A DNA stretch of 13,526 bases from Candidatus Lloydbacteria bacterium RIFCSPLOWO2_02_FULL_54_12. GTDB taxonomy: Bacteria > Patescibacteriota > Minisyncoccia > Phycocordibacterales > UBA6899. Under the pieces are notes generated by a model. The model was not told the origin of the DNA. It did not search any database and was given only the letters and a program-made list of their open reading frames with translations. The stretch lies in the NCBI GenBank assembly GCA_001819095.1, contig MHLS01000053.1:1349-14874 (forward strand). Reading direction: 5' to 3'. This document shows, in pieces, positions 1 to 6,923 of the stretch. The position numbers were made by a program, and so were the translations under genes. The first letter of the stretch is position 1, and each line of letters begins with the position of its first letter.

Positions 1-1
1 G

Positions 2-724
2 TCGGCGAAGACGCCCTTCCGCCTTTCGCGCTCGAAGATCGATCTCTTTGTTGAATGTCCCCGCTGTTTTTATATCGACCGACGGCTCGGCGTCGGCCGT
101 CCGCCGGGATTTCCTTTTAGTCTCAACTCCGCCGTCGATACGCTCCTTAAAAAGGAGTTTGATATTCATCGCGCCGACAAAACGTCCCACCCGCTCATGA
201 AAGCGTACGGACTTGATGCGGTCCCATATGACGACCCGCGCATGGACGAATGGCGCGACGCGCTTCGGCGCGGTATCACGTTTCATCATGTTGCGACCAA
301 CCTTACGGTGACGGGAGGCATCGACGACGTGTGGGTTGACCCGAAGGGAGAGCTCATCATTGTGGACTATAAGGCGACCGCAAAGGCGGGCGAGGTTTCC
401 ATTGATGCAGAGTGGCAGAACGGATATAAGCGCCAGATGGAGGTCTATCAGTGGCTCTTCCGAAAAAATACGTTCGCGGTTTCACCGACGGGATATTTCG
501 TTTACTGCAACGGGCAAACGGACCGCAAGGCGTTTGACGGAAAACTCGAATTTACGATCAAGCTCATACCTTATACAGGAAATGATGCATGGGTAGAGCC
601 GGCGTTGTCCGACATCAAGAAAACGTTGGACGGTGCACTTCCGCTCCCGAGCGAGAACTGTGACTATTGTCGTTATCGCGAGGCGGTCAAAGAGTTGGGT
701 ATTGAGAATGACCTCAGTATCTAG
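2..724 (+). CDS. PD-(D/E)XK nuclease family protein with Cys cluster (5' end outside window)
   Basis: The frame is open from the first full codon at position 2, so the gene starts upstream; 240 residues are visible. It reads as a single-domain PD-(D/E)XK nuclease of the Cas4/AddB/RecB-nuclease type. Visible motifs, numbered from position 2: Cys19 and Cys22 in ECPRCFY, acidic residues Asp108/Asp109 in GGIDDVW, the catalytic-type pair Asp122-x-Lys124 in IIVDYKA, a helix with Gln-Met-x-x-Tyr (KRQMEVYQWLF), and Cys220 and Cys223 in NCDYCRYR near the C-terminus. In Cas4 and AddB, cysteines at both ends of this fold hold an iron-sulfur cluster; that this protein does so is inferred. It would cut DNA in repair or recombination, but partner and substrate are not visible. 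The internal ATG at 197 is not the start, because the conserved CPRC segment lies before it. No terminator directly follows; the hairpin array at 764-953 does. Confidence 0.85.
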   Translation, partial: SAKTPFRLSRSKIDLFVECPRCFYIDRRLGVGRPPGFPFSLNSAVDTLLKKEFDIHRADKTSHPLMKAYGLDAVPYDDPRMDEWRDALRRGITFHHVATNLTVTGGIDDVWVDPKGELIIVDYKATAKAGEVSIDAEWQNGYKRQMEVYQWLFRKNTFAVSPTGYFVYCNGQTDRKAFDGKLEFTIKLIPYTGNDAWVEPALSDIKKTLDGALPLPSENCDYCRYREAVKELGIENDLSI

Positions 725-763
725 CGGGCCATGAGATGTCCGTATTCTCCACTTGGCAAGCAT

Positions 764-953
764 GGCCGTTTCGCGGCCTACATCCTCAATTTGGCATCCC
801 CACAGTGCGGGGGGGGCTATTGGGCGCCGTGTATGCTCACGGCATCCTCAATTCTGCGACCACAGAGTATTACAGACAGATAGAATTGGGCTCCCGAGCA
901 GAGCCTCGGGATTCCTCAATTTGGCATCCCCGCAGTGCGGGGGCCAAATTGGG
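764..953. repeat. Alternating array of six hairpins (two kinds)
   Basis: This array fills most of the gap between the nuclease gene and the gene at 1013. Three larger elements begin with CCTCAATT and end with ATTGGG: 784-824, 846-890 and 914-953. Between and before them lie three short perfect hairpins: GGCCG/CGGCC at 764-778, GCCGTG/CACGGC at 826-843 and TCCCGAG/CTCGGGA at 892-911. The third large element is nearly perfect: 11 paired positions (one G-T) from 915, then a CCCCGC-AGT-GCGGGG hairpin, closing at 953. Positions 783-813 and 913-943 are identical in 30 of 31 bases; the first copy has lost part of its right arm. No convincing coding sequence is seen here. It could be a structured leader, a non-coding RNA or a decayed palindromic repeat cluster. 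Confidence 0.75.
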
Positions 954-954
954 A

Positions 955-982
955 TTGACACTTTGCCAAAACGCGCGAAGAT
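955..982 (+). promoter_or_regulatory. Candidate promoter for the gene at 1013
   Basis: A perfect -35 box TTGACA (955-960) lies 16 bases before a weak -10 GAAGAT (977-982). Transcription would start near 989, leaving a leader of about 25 bases with a GAGGG ribosome site. The -35 box begins two bases after the last hairpin of the array, so the array lies upstream of the transcript. Confidence 0.45.
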
Positions 983-1012
983 GGACGGCAGATGTACGAG
1001 CGAGGGCTTGTA

Positions 1013-1654
1013 ATGAAAAAAACTTTCGATAGTCCGGACGGCATCCTTGACACGCCGTCATACGCCGACCGACTTGGGGCGATCATCGAGGAGATCGACG
1101 AGAAAGCCTTTTTCCCGTTCCGTGAGGAGATCAAAGCAACGCCGATCGAGCGGCGATTTCCGGGAGAACGGAGCGACGGGTATCACGTCAAGAAGGTGAT
1201 CACCTATCGCGTTATGCACCCCGCGCATCCTTTCACGACAAAGCTCCTTAAGAAAAAGGTCGTCGAAGCCTACTTTATCTGGGGCGGTGAGCTGGACCGC
1301 ATTGCCGAAGAAAAATTTCGGAACACCGCGGTCGAAGATATGAGTGACGGGAAGTTCCTCCGGATGTTGGTTGCGTGCGCTATGGTCGCCGTCCGCTATC
1401 GGGTGCTTCAGCACAAGGAGTTCTTCCCGAATGCACGGCTGTGGTCCCTTGCCGGCGTGTATAACGATGCGAGTGTTCCCGAGCATCACCGCACACAGAT
1501 CTTCGCCAAACGAAGAACATGCGTCGAGCTTGCCGGCGACCCGCTTGCGCTTGATGCGCACATTCTTTTGACGCTTGTCCAGATGGCACAGGACGACGGC
1601 ACAAAGATCCTCGATGCGCTCCACTACCTCACCAATTCGAAAGAGGCGACCTGA
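1013..1654 (+). CDS. Conserved-looking protein of unknown function, 213 aa
   Basis: I do not recognise this protein. It is a soluble, mixed alpha/beta-looking sequence without a signal peptide or membrane segment. The N-terminal third is charged (EIDEKAFFPFREEIKATPIE), the middle has two aromatic-rich helices (KKKVVEAYFIWGGELDRIAE; FLRMLVACAMVAVRYRV), and the C-terminal third has several histidines and ends in a predicted helix pair. I chose ATG 1013 because GAGGG (1002-1006) sits 6 bases before it; the in-frame ATG at 992 would add 7 residues but has no good ribosome site. Codon use is native-like and the frame ends four bases before a strong terminator, so it is a single-gene transcript. 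Function and partners cannot be told from sequence or neighbours. Confidence 0.75.
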   Translation: MKKTFDSPDGILDTPSYADRLGAIIEEIDEKAFFPFREEIKATPIERRFPGERSDGYHVKKVITYRVMHPAHPFTTKLLKKKVVEAYFIWGGELDRIAEEKFRNTAVEDMSDGKFLRMLVACAMVAVRYRVLQHKEFFPNARLWSLAGVYNDASVPEHHRTQIFAKRRTCVELAGDPLALDAHILLTLVQMAQDDGTKILDALHYLTNSKEAT

Positions 1655-1657
1655 CCC

Positions 1658-1692
1658 AGTCCCGAGTTCCAACGCGAACTCGGGACTTTTTT
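1658..1692 (+). terminator. Strong rho-independent terminator
   Basis: A perfect 12-bp stem, AGTCCCGAGTTC (1658-1669) with GAACTCGGGACT (1676-1687), has a 6-base loop and runs into six T (1687-1692). It closes the gene at 1013-1654 and isolates the helicase gene that starts 19 bases later. Confidence 0.95.
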
Positions 1693-1695
1693 ACA

Positions 1696-1704
1696 TGTTA
1701 TAAT
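1696..1704 (+). promoter_or_regulatory. Extended -10 promoter, leaderless, for the helicase gene
   Basis: TGTTATAAT (1696-1704) is a perfect -10 with the TGn extension. Only six bases (1705-1710) separate it from ATG 1711, so transcription should start at or next to the start codon and the mRNA would be leaderless. No -35 box is evident; that region overlaps the preceding terminator. Confidence 0.7.
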
Positions 1705-1710
1705 CGTCCC

Positions 1711-4700
1711 ATGCCCTCTTCCCCCGCGTTCGAAAAACGCTATCACGAACTCAATCCCGCACAGAAAGCGGCGGTCGACGCGATCGAAGGTCCGGTGATG
1801 GTAATCGCGGGGCCCGGAACGGGGAAGACGGAGATACTCACACTCCGTATTGCAAATATTCTGCTTAAGGCCGACACACAACCGGAGAATATCCTTGCGC
1901 TCACCTTTACCGAGGGTGGCGCGTTCGCCATGAGGAAGCGTCTTGCGGAATTGATGGGCGCCCGCGCATATAAGCTCAACATCCACACCTTCCACGGCTT
2001 CTGCAACGAACTCATCAGCCGTTTCCCCGAGCGCTTTCCACGCATCGTCGGCGGCACCCCCATCACCGATGCGGACCAGCTGCTCCTCATCGAAGAGATC
2101 CTCGAAACGCGCGCATTCCCGCTCTTACGCCCCTATGGCGACCCGACGCATAACGTGAAGAAGATCCTTTCGGCGATACAGGCGCTCAAGCGTGACGCGG
2201 TCTCCGACAAGGCATTTGCGGCAATCATCCGCGAGGAGAGCGAGCAGTTCGCGGCGACCCCCGAGCGCTTCAACGAAAAAGGTCCGCACAAAGGGAAGAT
2301 GAAGGGGGTGTGGATGAGGGTCGAGGAGCGTATCGCAAAGAACGAGGAACTTGCCCGCATCTTTGCGGCGTACGAGGAGCGCCTCGCACAAGCACATCAC
2401 TATGATTATGACGACATGATCGTCGAAGCGGTTCGCGCGCTCAAGGAAGACGGCGATTTTCTCCTCATGCTTCAAGAGGAATACCAATACATCCTTGCCG
2501 ACGAGCATCAGGACGTGAATAACGCGCAGAACAGCGTTCTCGAACTGCTTTCCGGATTCCACGAGCACCCCAACCTTTTCATCGTGGGTGACGAGAAACA
2601 AGCGATTTTCCGCTTTCAGGGAGCGTCGCTTGAGAATTTCACTTATTTCCGCGAACGGTTCCCCGATGTGACGCTCGTCTCGCTCACGGAGAATTACCGA
2701 TCGACACAGCACATTCTTGATCGTGCACACACGCTCATGAGCCATGCGTCGGGAGATCGGGAGTTGCGCAAGGAATTGCGCGCCCAGTCGGGCGAAGGCG
2801 CGCGCATCCGCATCGCCGCATTTCCCGACGCCGACGCCGAAGCGGCCTTCGTCGCGAGCGAAGCGAGGCGGCTCGTCTCGGAAGGAGTGTCCGCCGATGA
2901 AATCGCTGTTATCTATCGGCAAAATGACGATGCGGCACCCTTGATCCGCGCGCTCGAGCGCGACGAGACGCCGTTCTCGCTCCTTTCCGAACAGCATATT
3001 TTGGACGACGAAGACATCCTCGCGCTCATGGCGATCCTTCGCGCCGTGGAGGATCCCTCGAACGACGACGCACTCGGAAGACTCCTCTTCGTCCCATGCC
3101 TCCGGATCCCTCCCATCGACGCGTTCCGTCTCATGGGATACGCCGCCGATCGCCGCATCCCGCTTTCGCGCCTGATTGAGATGAGCACACCCAGAGACCT
3201 TCCGCTCGCCGATCCGGCGCGCCCCCCTTCACTCGCGCGGCTTCTCCATCAGTGGGGAAGCGTCGCCAAGCGCCGCTCGTTGCTTGAGACGCTCGACATC
3301 ATCATCGCCGAAAGCGGTTTTCTCGAATATCTCATCCAAGAGAGCGGCTCGCTTGATCGTATCGAGCGGCTCGAGCACTTCCTCGACATCGCAAAGCGTC
3401 TGGTCGCGTCGAAACGTCGCGGAGTGCTTGCGGATTTCCTTCGGCACATCGATGTCCTTCTTGCGCACGGTGTTGTGAAGGGCGGCGGGCGCACACCACT
3501 CCATGGCATTCGGCTCATGACGGCGCATAAGTCCAAAGGGCTCGAGTTCACGCACGTTTTTGTCGTCGGCGTCTTTGACGGGCACTGGGGCGGTCGACGG
3601 GCGCACTCCTCCTTTCGGACGACCTTGGTCGACTCGCCGCTCTCGGGGGGCGATGACACGGAGGGTGACGAGCGTCGCCTGTTCTATGTCGCACTCACGC
3701 GGGCGAAGCGCTCGGTCACGCTCACGTATCCGCGCGCCAAGGGAGACGGCAAGGAGCTTCACCCGTCGCAGTTCACCGCCGAAATGGACCCCGCGCATCT
3801 GGAGGAGATCGATATTGCTTCGTGGGAAAAGCGCTGGGGGGAGGGCCATCATCTCCGCCATGCGCCGCGGAAGAATTTCGGTCCCGAACTCGCCGAGCGC
3901 ACGTTCCTCGCGAAACGTTTTTTGGAAAGCGGCTTTTCCGTCTCCGCACTCAACAATTATCTTGCGTGTCCTTGGCAATATTTCTTTCGTAATCTGGTCC
4001 GGCTTCCCGAAAGCCAAGAGAAGTTCGCGCTTTACGGCACGGTCGTCCACGAGACGCTCGAGGCGTTCTTCCGCCGATGGAAGGAGGCCGGAGAGGATCC
4101 CGGCGTTGATTTTCTCATGGAGCGCTTCCGCTTCTTCATGGAGCGTGTGCCGGCATCCGAGGGCGACTATCGGGACATGCTAGCGAAGGGCGAGAAGGCG
4201 CTTCCGGGCTATTGGAAGACCTACCACGCGAAATGGAACACGAACATCCAGTGCGAGTTTAAAGTGAAAGGAGTCGAGCTCGACCTCCCGCCCGAGCTTG
4301 CAAGCGATCCGGCGTTTCCTCCGAGCGTGCTCGAAGATGGCAAACTCCCAAAGCTCCTATTGCGCGGCACGGTGGATAAGCTCGAATTCGAGGGCGGCGA
4401 TCGAGTGAATGTCGTTGATTACAAGACCGCACAACCCAAGTCGCGCAACGAAATAGAGGGAAAGACCAAGAACTCGGAAGGCGATTACAAACGCCAGCTC
4501 GTTTTCTACAAACTTCTCCTCGATCTCTACGACGACGGGAAGTGGAAGGTCGAGACGGGGGAGATCGACTTCATCGAGCCGGACAAGAGCGGGAAGTATC
4601 ACAAGGAGAAGTTTCCGGTCACGAAAGAGGAAGTAGAGGAGCTCAAGGGGGTAGTGCTTCGGTCGGCGATGGATATCCTCACGTTCGCGTTCTGGGAGAA

Positions 4701-4764
4701 GCACTGCGAGGAGGAGGAGTGCCGATATTGTCAGCTCAGGAAATCGATCAGATCGTGCGATTGA
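1711..4764 (+). CDS. UvrD/AddA-type superfamily 1 helicase fused to a PD-(D/E)XK nuclease
   Basis: This 1017-residue protein should unwind DNA from ends using ATP and cut it, acting in double-strand break processing or repair. SF1A motifs appear in order: Q motif LNPAQKAAV (14-22), Walker A GPGTGKT (34-40), Ia ALTFTEGGA, Ib NIHTFHGFC, Walker B/motif II ADEHQD (Asp264-Glu265), III GDEKQAIFRFQGAS, IV ENYRST, V MTAHKSKGLEF and VI YVALTRAKR (about 659-667). From about residue 745 a RecB-like nuclease domain follows: Cys753 in LACPWQYFF, the GTVVHETLE segment, Asp903-x-Lys905 in VVDYKT, KRQLVFYKLLL, then Cys999, Cys1004 and Cys1007, with Cys1016 near the end. These cysteines suggest an iron-sulfur-stapled nuclease as in AddB. 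Both activities are in one chain, and no AddB/RecC-like partner is in the window. His266 replaces the more usual residue in DExQD-type motifs. The start is set by the leaderless promoter just upstream. Naming it pcrA, addA or uvrD would be over-precise. Confidence 0.93.
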   Translation: MPSSPAFEKRYHELNPAQKAAVDAIEGPVMVIAGPGTGKTEILTLRIANILLKADTQPENILALTFTEGGAFAMRKRLAELMGARAYKLNIHTFHGFCNELISRFPERFPRIVGGTPITDADQLLLIEEILETRAFPLLRPYGDPTHNVKKILSAIQALKRDAVSDKAFAAIIREESEQFAATPERFNEKGPHKGKMKGVWMRVEERIAKNEELARIFAAYEERLAQAHHYDYDDMIVEAVRALKEDGDFLLMLQEEYQYILADEHQDVNNAQNSVLELLSGFHEHPNLFIVGDEKQAIFRFQGASLENFTYFRERFPDVTLVSLTENYRSTQHILDRAHTLMSHASGDRELRKELRAQSGEGARIRIAAFPDADAEAAFVASEARRLVSEGVSADEIAVIYRQNDDAAPLIRALERDETPFSLLSEQHILDDEDILALMAILRAVEDPSNDDALGRLLFVPCLRIPPIDAFRLMGYAADRRIPLSRLIEMSTPRDLPLADPARPPSLARLLHQWGSVAKRRSLLETLDIIIAESGFLEYLIQESGSLDRIERLEHFLDIAKRLVASKRRGVLADFLRHIDVLLAHGVVKGGGRTPLHGIRLMTAHKSKGLEFTHVFVVGVFDGHWGGRRAHSSFRTTLVDSPLSGGDDTEGDERRLFYVALTRAKRSVTLTYPRAKGDGKELHPSQFTAEMDPAHLEEIDIASWEKRWGEGHHLRHAPRKNFGPELAERTFLAKRFLESGFSVSALNNYLACPWQYFFRNLVRLPESQEKFALYGTVVHETLEAFFRRWKEAGEDPGVDFLMERFRFFMERVPASEGDYRDMLAKGEKALPGYWKTYHAKWNTNIQCEFKVKGVELDLPPELASDPAFPPSVLEDGKLPKLLLRGTVDKLEFEGGDRVNVVDYKTAQPKSRNEIEGKTKNSEGDYKRQLVFYKLLLDLYDDGKWKVETGEIDFIEPDKSGKYHKEKFPVTKEEVEELKGVVLRSAMDILTFAFWEKHCEEEECRYCQLRKSIRSCD

Positions 4765-4793
4765 GGAGTTTTGCCGCGTCACGCCTACCCGCA

Positions 4794-4821
4794 TTGCAAT
4801 TTATCGCGCGTTGCATAAGAT
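4794..4821 (+). promoter_or_regulatory. Promoter for the exported protein gene, near-leaderless
   Basis: TTGCAA (4794-4799), a 16-base spacer and TAAGAT (4816-4821) match a sigma-70 type promoter. The ATG at 4831 follows nine bases later with no Shine-Dalgarno sequence, so the transcript probably begins at or just before the start codon. Confidence 0.55.
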
Positions 4822-4830
4822 GAAACAACA

Positions 4831-5604
4831 ATGAATGCGGAAAACATGTCGACGGAAAACGGGGGTGATGACGAGCCCCGGTCACTCCCGCGCCGCAAAT
4901 TCCTCTCGCAAGCGCTTGGCCTCGCGGCGGGCGCGCTCATACCTGTCGCCATGACGGAGTCATGGGCGCAAGAAACGGAGGGGGTGCCCATGTATCCGGA
5001 AGGATGGTTCTTTACTCCGGAGGCGATCGCGAAAATTTACGACCAAGAGTATCACGGCGAGCGGAGGTTGCAGAACGTCATTCGCATGGAGGGCGGTGTG
5101 TTGCGCGGCTTATCATACCGATCCGAGATTGCTGTTCCGCCGCGATTCATCGAACAGATGTGCGCACACTGCTCCGACATGCTCGCGGCGGGCGCGGCCG
5201 CATACCTCTTTCGTCTCGACGCGTTTCATAACCATTTGCACCTTCCCGCAGAAGTCGTTCAAAGCGATCATCAAGGATTGTCGATTAATGCCGCCAGCGA
5301 AAAAGCCATGCGCGATCCGCGTCTGGTTGCGCTGTATCATAATTATGAACATACTCCGATCCCGCCCAAAGGCACTCCACTCTACGAGGTGTACAAAAAA
5401 CGCAATGTGGCCGCCTACTTCGATGGTCGACCGATAGAGATCTTGCCGCTCCCCGAAGGCAAAACAACGGCAGCAGACCTTCCGATGCAGACGGTGAATC
5501 CCGACGTCAAATTCGCCGCACATAAGAACGGCTTGTTCTCGATCTCTCACAAGGGGGAGACGATACGCCTCGACTTTTCTTTGGGCGACCAGCGCTACTA
5601 CTGA
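4831..5604 (+). CDS. Exported protein with twin-arginine-like signal, unknown function, 257 aa
   Basis: The N-terminus has a long polar region, Arg21-Arg22 in LPRRKFL, a hydrophobic stretch (about 25-40) and a plausible cleavage site after Ala46 (ESWA-QE). This matches a Tat-type signal, used for proteins exported folded, often with a bound cofactor. The mature part is not recognised. It has two metal-ligand-like clusters, CAHCSDM (around 111-117) and HNHLHLP, plus more histidines later (YHNYEH). The second half is rich in Pro and Lys (PPKGTPLYEVYKK) and ends SLGDQRYY. A metal-binding extracytoplasmic role is possible but only inferred. ATG 4831 is used; ATG 4846 (residue 6) would keep the signal intact. 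It has its own promoter and ends before a complex terminator, so it is probably monocistronic. Confidence 0.75.
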   Translation: MNAENMSTENGGDDEPRSLPRRKFLSQALGLAAGALIPVAMTESWAQETEGVPMYPEGWFFTPEAIAKIYDQEYHGERRLQNVIRMEGGVLRGLSYRSEIAVPPRFIEQMCAHCSDMLAAGAAAYLFRLDAFHNHLHLPAEVVQSDHQGLSINAASEKAMRDPRLVALYHNYEHTPIPPKGTPLYEVYKKRNVAAYFDGRPIEILPLPEGKTTAADLPMQTVNPDVKFAAHKNGLFSISHKGETIRLDFSLGDQRYY

Positions 5605-5632
5605 TCGTCGGTTTTTCCGGCTCCATTCTGAT

Positions 5633-5708
5633 AAACTTGTTCGCCCGTCCAAATCCCCGCGGAAAGCCGACGGGGTATTTGGCGGGCGGAACCACGGGCA
5701 AGTTTTTT
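5633..5708 (+). terminator. Compound terminator with embedded CCCCG/CGGGG palindrome
   Basis: The outer stem AAACTTG (5633-5639)/CAAGTTT (5699-5705) runs into T to 5708, as in a rho-independent terminator. Nested inside is a 47-base hairpin (5642-5688): CGCCCG/CGGGCG, CCAAAT/ATTTGG, CCCCG/CGGGG and CGG/CCG pair in turn, interrupted only by single-base bulges. GCCCGT (5643-5648) can alternatively pair with ACGGGC (5694-5699), so two folds compete. The GC core (CCCCGCGGAAAGCCGACGGG at 5655-5674) recurs in reverse orientation at 12025-12045, with one loop base changed. It follows the gene 4831-5604 and probably ends its transcript. Confidence 0.65.
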
Positions 5709-5715
5709 GGAAGCG

Positions 5716-5735
5716 GAGCGGGCCACCGCCCGCTC
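5716..5735. other. Short GC-rich hairpin
   Basis: GAGCGGGC (5716-5723) and GCCCGCTC (5728-5735) form a perfect 8-bp stem with a 4-base loop. No T run follows on either strand, so it is not an obvious terminator. The rest of 5605-5815 shows no gene. Confidence 0.5.
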
Positions 5736-5815
5736 TACATATGTGTGCGTCCATTTATCCCCGCAGTAGAACTGCAGGGTATTCTGGACGCTCCCAATAA
5801 AGGACTGAGAACACG

Positions 5816-5844
5816 TTGACAGTGTCCTAATCTCATACTACAGT
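5816..5844 (+). promoter_or_regulatory. Promoter for the gene at 5875
   Basis: A perfect TTGACA (5816-5821) is followed after 17 bases by TACAGT (5839-5844), a 4/6 match to the -10 consensus. The transcript would start near 5851 and carry the GGAGGAG ribosome site at 5861-5867. Confidence 0.55.
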
Positions 5845-5874
5845 CCCCATAGAAATTCTCGGAGGAGTCTCCGC

Positions 5875-6408
5875 GTGCAGGCATATATTCCGGATCCGGA
5901 ATTTGTTCGTGTCGTCCGATCGGAGATCGTCTCGTCGCTTCCGTTTCCCGCACGCATGGCGGTGAAGGTGATTCCTGTCACGCGGAAGGACCAAGTGGTC
6001 GCGCTCGCGCTTGCGCAGGTGATCCCGCTCGCTTTTTCTGCCGTGGCGCTCTCGGGGCGAAGCGGCGGAAGGATCGCACTCACGAAAGACGGAGATCTCA
6101 CCAAAGAGGTCAAAGGCGGGTTCTTGAAACGGATCGCCTACTGGTTCGTTCCAAGCGAAGTGGTGGAGATCGCGCTTGCGCTTCACCGCGAGGTGGTGCG
6201 TGTCGGAAACGAGCGTCTGTCGTGCGAAGCGTGGAGTCTCGAAGTTGCGGAAGGAGATGTCGTACTCCTCGTGCTCGATACTTCGCGCATCAAAGAGACC
6301 GCCGACACCGTTGCCGATCTTTTCGTCGACTCGTTCGAGACGCTCAAGGCGTTCAAAACCAAGATATTTTCCAGATTGAAAGGGAAGTCGTCCGAAGCGA
6401 CCGCGTGA
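5875..6408 (+). CDS. Protein of unknown function, 177 aa
   Basis: I do not recognise this protein. It starts with GTG 5875, set by an excellent Shine-Dalgarno sequence GGAGGAG seven bases upstream. There is no signal peptide. A moderately hydrophobic segment (QVVALALAQVIPLAFSAVAL, about 40-59) could be a buried helix or a weak membrane segment. Two helical stretches follow (GGFLKRIAYWF; SEVVEIALALHREVVRVG), then a beta-like stretch ending VVLLVLDTSR, and a basic, helical C-terminus (LKAFKTKIFSRLKGK). It has its own promoter and a terminator after it, so it is a one-gene unit. The valine-rich strands and basic tail suggest a small folded domain with a nucleic-acid- or membrane-facing tail, but this is speculation. 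Confidence 0.75.
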   Translation: MQAYIPDPEFVRVVRSEIVSSLPFPARMAVKVIPVTRKDQVVALALAQVIPLAFSAVALSGRSGGRIALTKDGDLTKEVKGGFLKRIAYWFVPSEVVEIALALHREVVRVGNERLSCEAWSLEVAEGDVVLLVLDTSRIKETADTVADLFVDSFETLKAFKTKIFSRLKGKSSEATA

Positions 6409-6441
6409 CCCGTCCCCTTAGAGGGTTTGCGCATAGTTCAC

Positions 6442-6472
6442 AACAACACACCCAAAACGGCGTGTTGTTTTT
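6442..6472 (+). terminator. Rho-independent terminator after 6408
   Basis: AACAACAC (6442-6449) pairs with GTGTTGTT (6462-6469), with T to 6472 after the stem. It is AT-richer than the other terminators in the window. Confidence 0.75.
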
Positions 6473-6659
6473 GTATGGTTAAAAGTACAACACCATAAAA
6501 GCAAAGGTTCAGCAAAGAAATATAAACACAAAGTATGGTTATGGTCAACGTTGACGTTTGCCGAAGCGCATGATTGTTTGTGCTCGGAGCCTGTTTTATT
6601 GGGCAACCCTGCCGCGGGGTCTCGCGGTCTACACGCACATTCACAAAGGAGGGAGAAGC
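6473..6659 (+). promoter_or_regulatory. Upstream region of the SPFH module, with 12-bp palindrome
   Basis: This is the only clearly AT-rich spacer in the window (especially 6473-6545). It must hold the promoter of the two-gene unit that follows, but I cannot fix a single promoter with confidence. GTATGGTTA occurs twice (6474-6482 and 6533-6541). GTCAACGTTGAC (6544-6555) is a perfect 12-bp palindrome that could be an operator. Possible -35/-10 pairs include TTGTTT near 6574 with a TTTTAT-like box near 6594. No gene is seen here; an open frame upstream of GTG 6660 lacks a ribosome site. Confidence 0.4.
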
Positions 6660-6884
6660 GTGATCAAACTTTTGCAGTTGATACTGGAGATCGGAGCCGG
6701 TCTTCTCGTAATCGTGATGGTGTACAGCCAGCTTCTTCGCCCCATGGTGAAGAAGACTCCGGTGTTTCCGATGTTCCGTCGGCGCCCGGCTCTCGAGCGC
6801 GAGATCGAGAGCGTCAACGAAGATCTCGAGGACAAGGAACTCAAGCAGGACCTTGCCCAGAAGAAAGTAGAGTTGAACAAGTAG
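6660..6884 (+). CDS. Small membrane protein with coiled coil, 74 aa, upstream of the SPFH gene
   Basis: It starts at GTG 6660, seven bases after a strong Shine-Dalgarno sequence (GGAGG, 6648-6652); the longer frame from 6558 has no ribosome site. The protein has one N-terminal membrane segment (about 3-22, LLQLILEIGAGLLVIVMVYS), a short basic stretch with TPVFPMFRRR, then a highly charged helix (EREIESVNEDLEDKELKQDL) likely to form a coiled coil. Its stop is 39 bases before the proposed start of the SPFH gene, so the two are almost certainly co-transcribed. A likely role is as membrane partner or assembly factor of the SPFH protein, judged from operon position and matching topology only. The product would point its charged helix into the cytoplasm by the positive-inside rule. 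Confidence 0.75.
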   Translation: MIKLLQLILEIGAGLLVIVMVYSQLLRPMVKKTPVFPMFRRRPALEREIESVNEDLEDKELKQDLAQKKVELNK

Positions 6885-6923
6885 ATGTCACCGGACCAGA
6901 TCAACCAACCAAGGAGAAACGAC

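Noticed and set aside
736..1032. Small + strand frames over the hairpin array
   Set aside because: They consist of translated hairpin repeats (repeated HPQFG/IWHP-like segments) and have no ribosome site.
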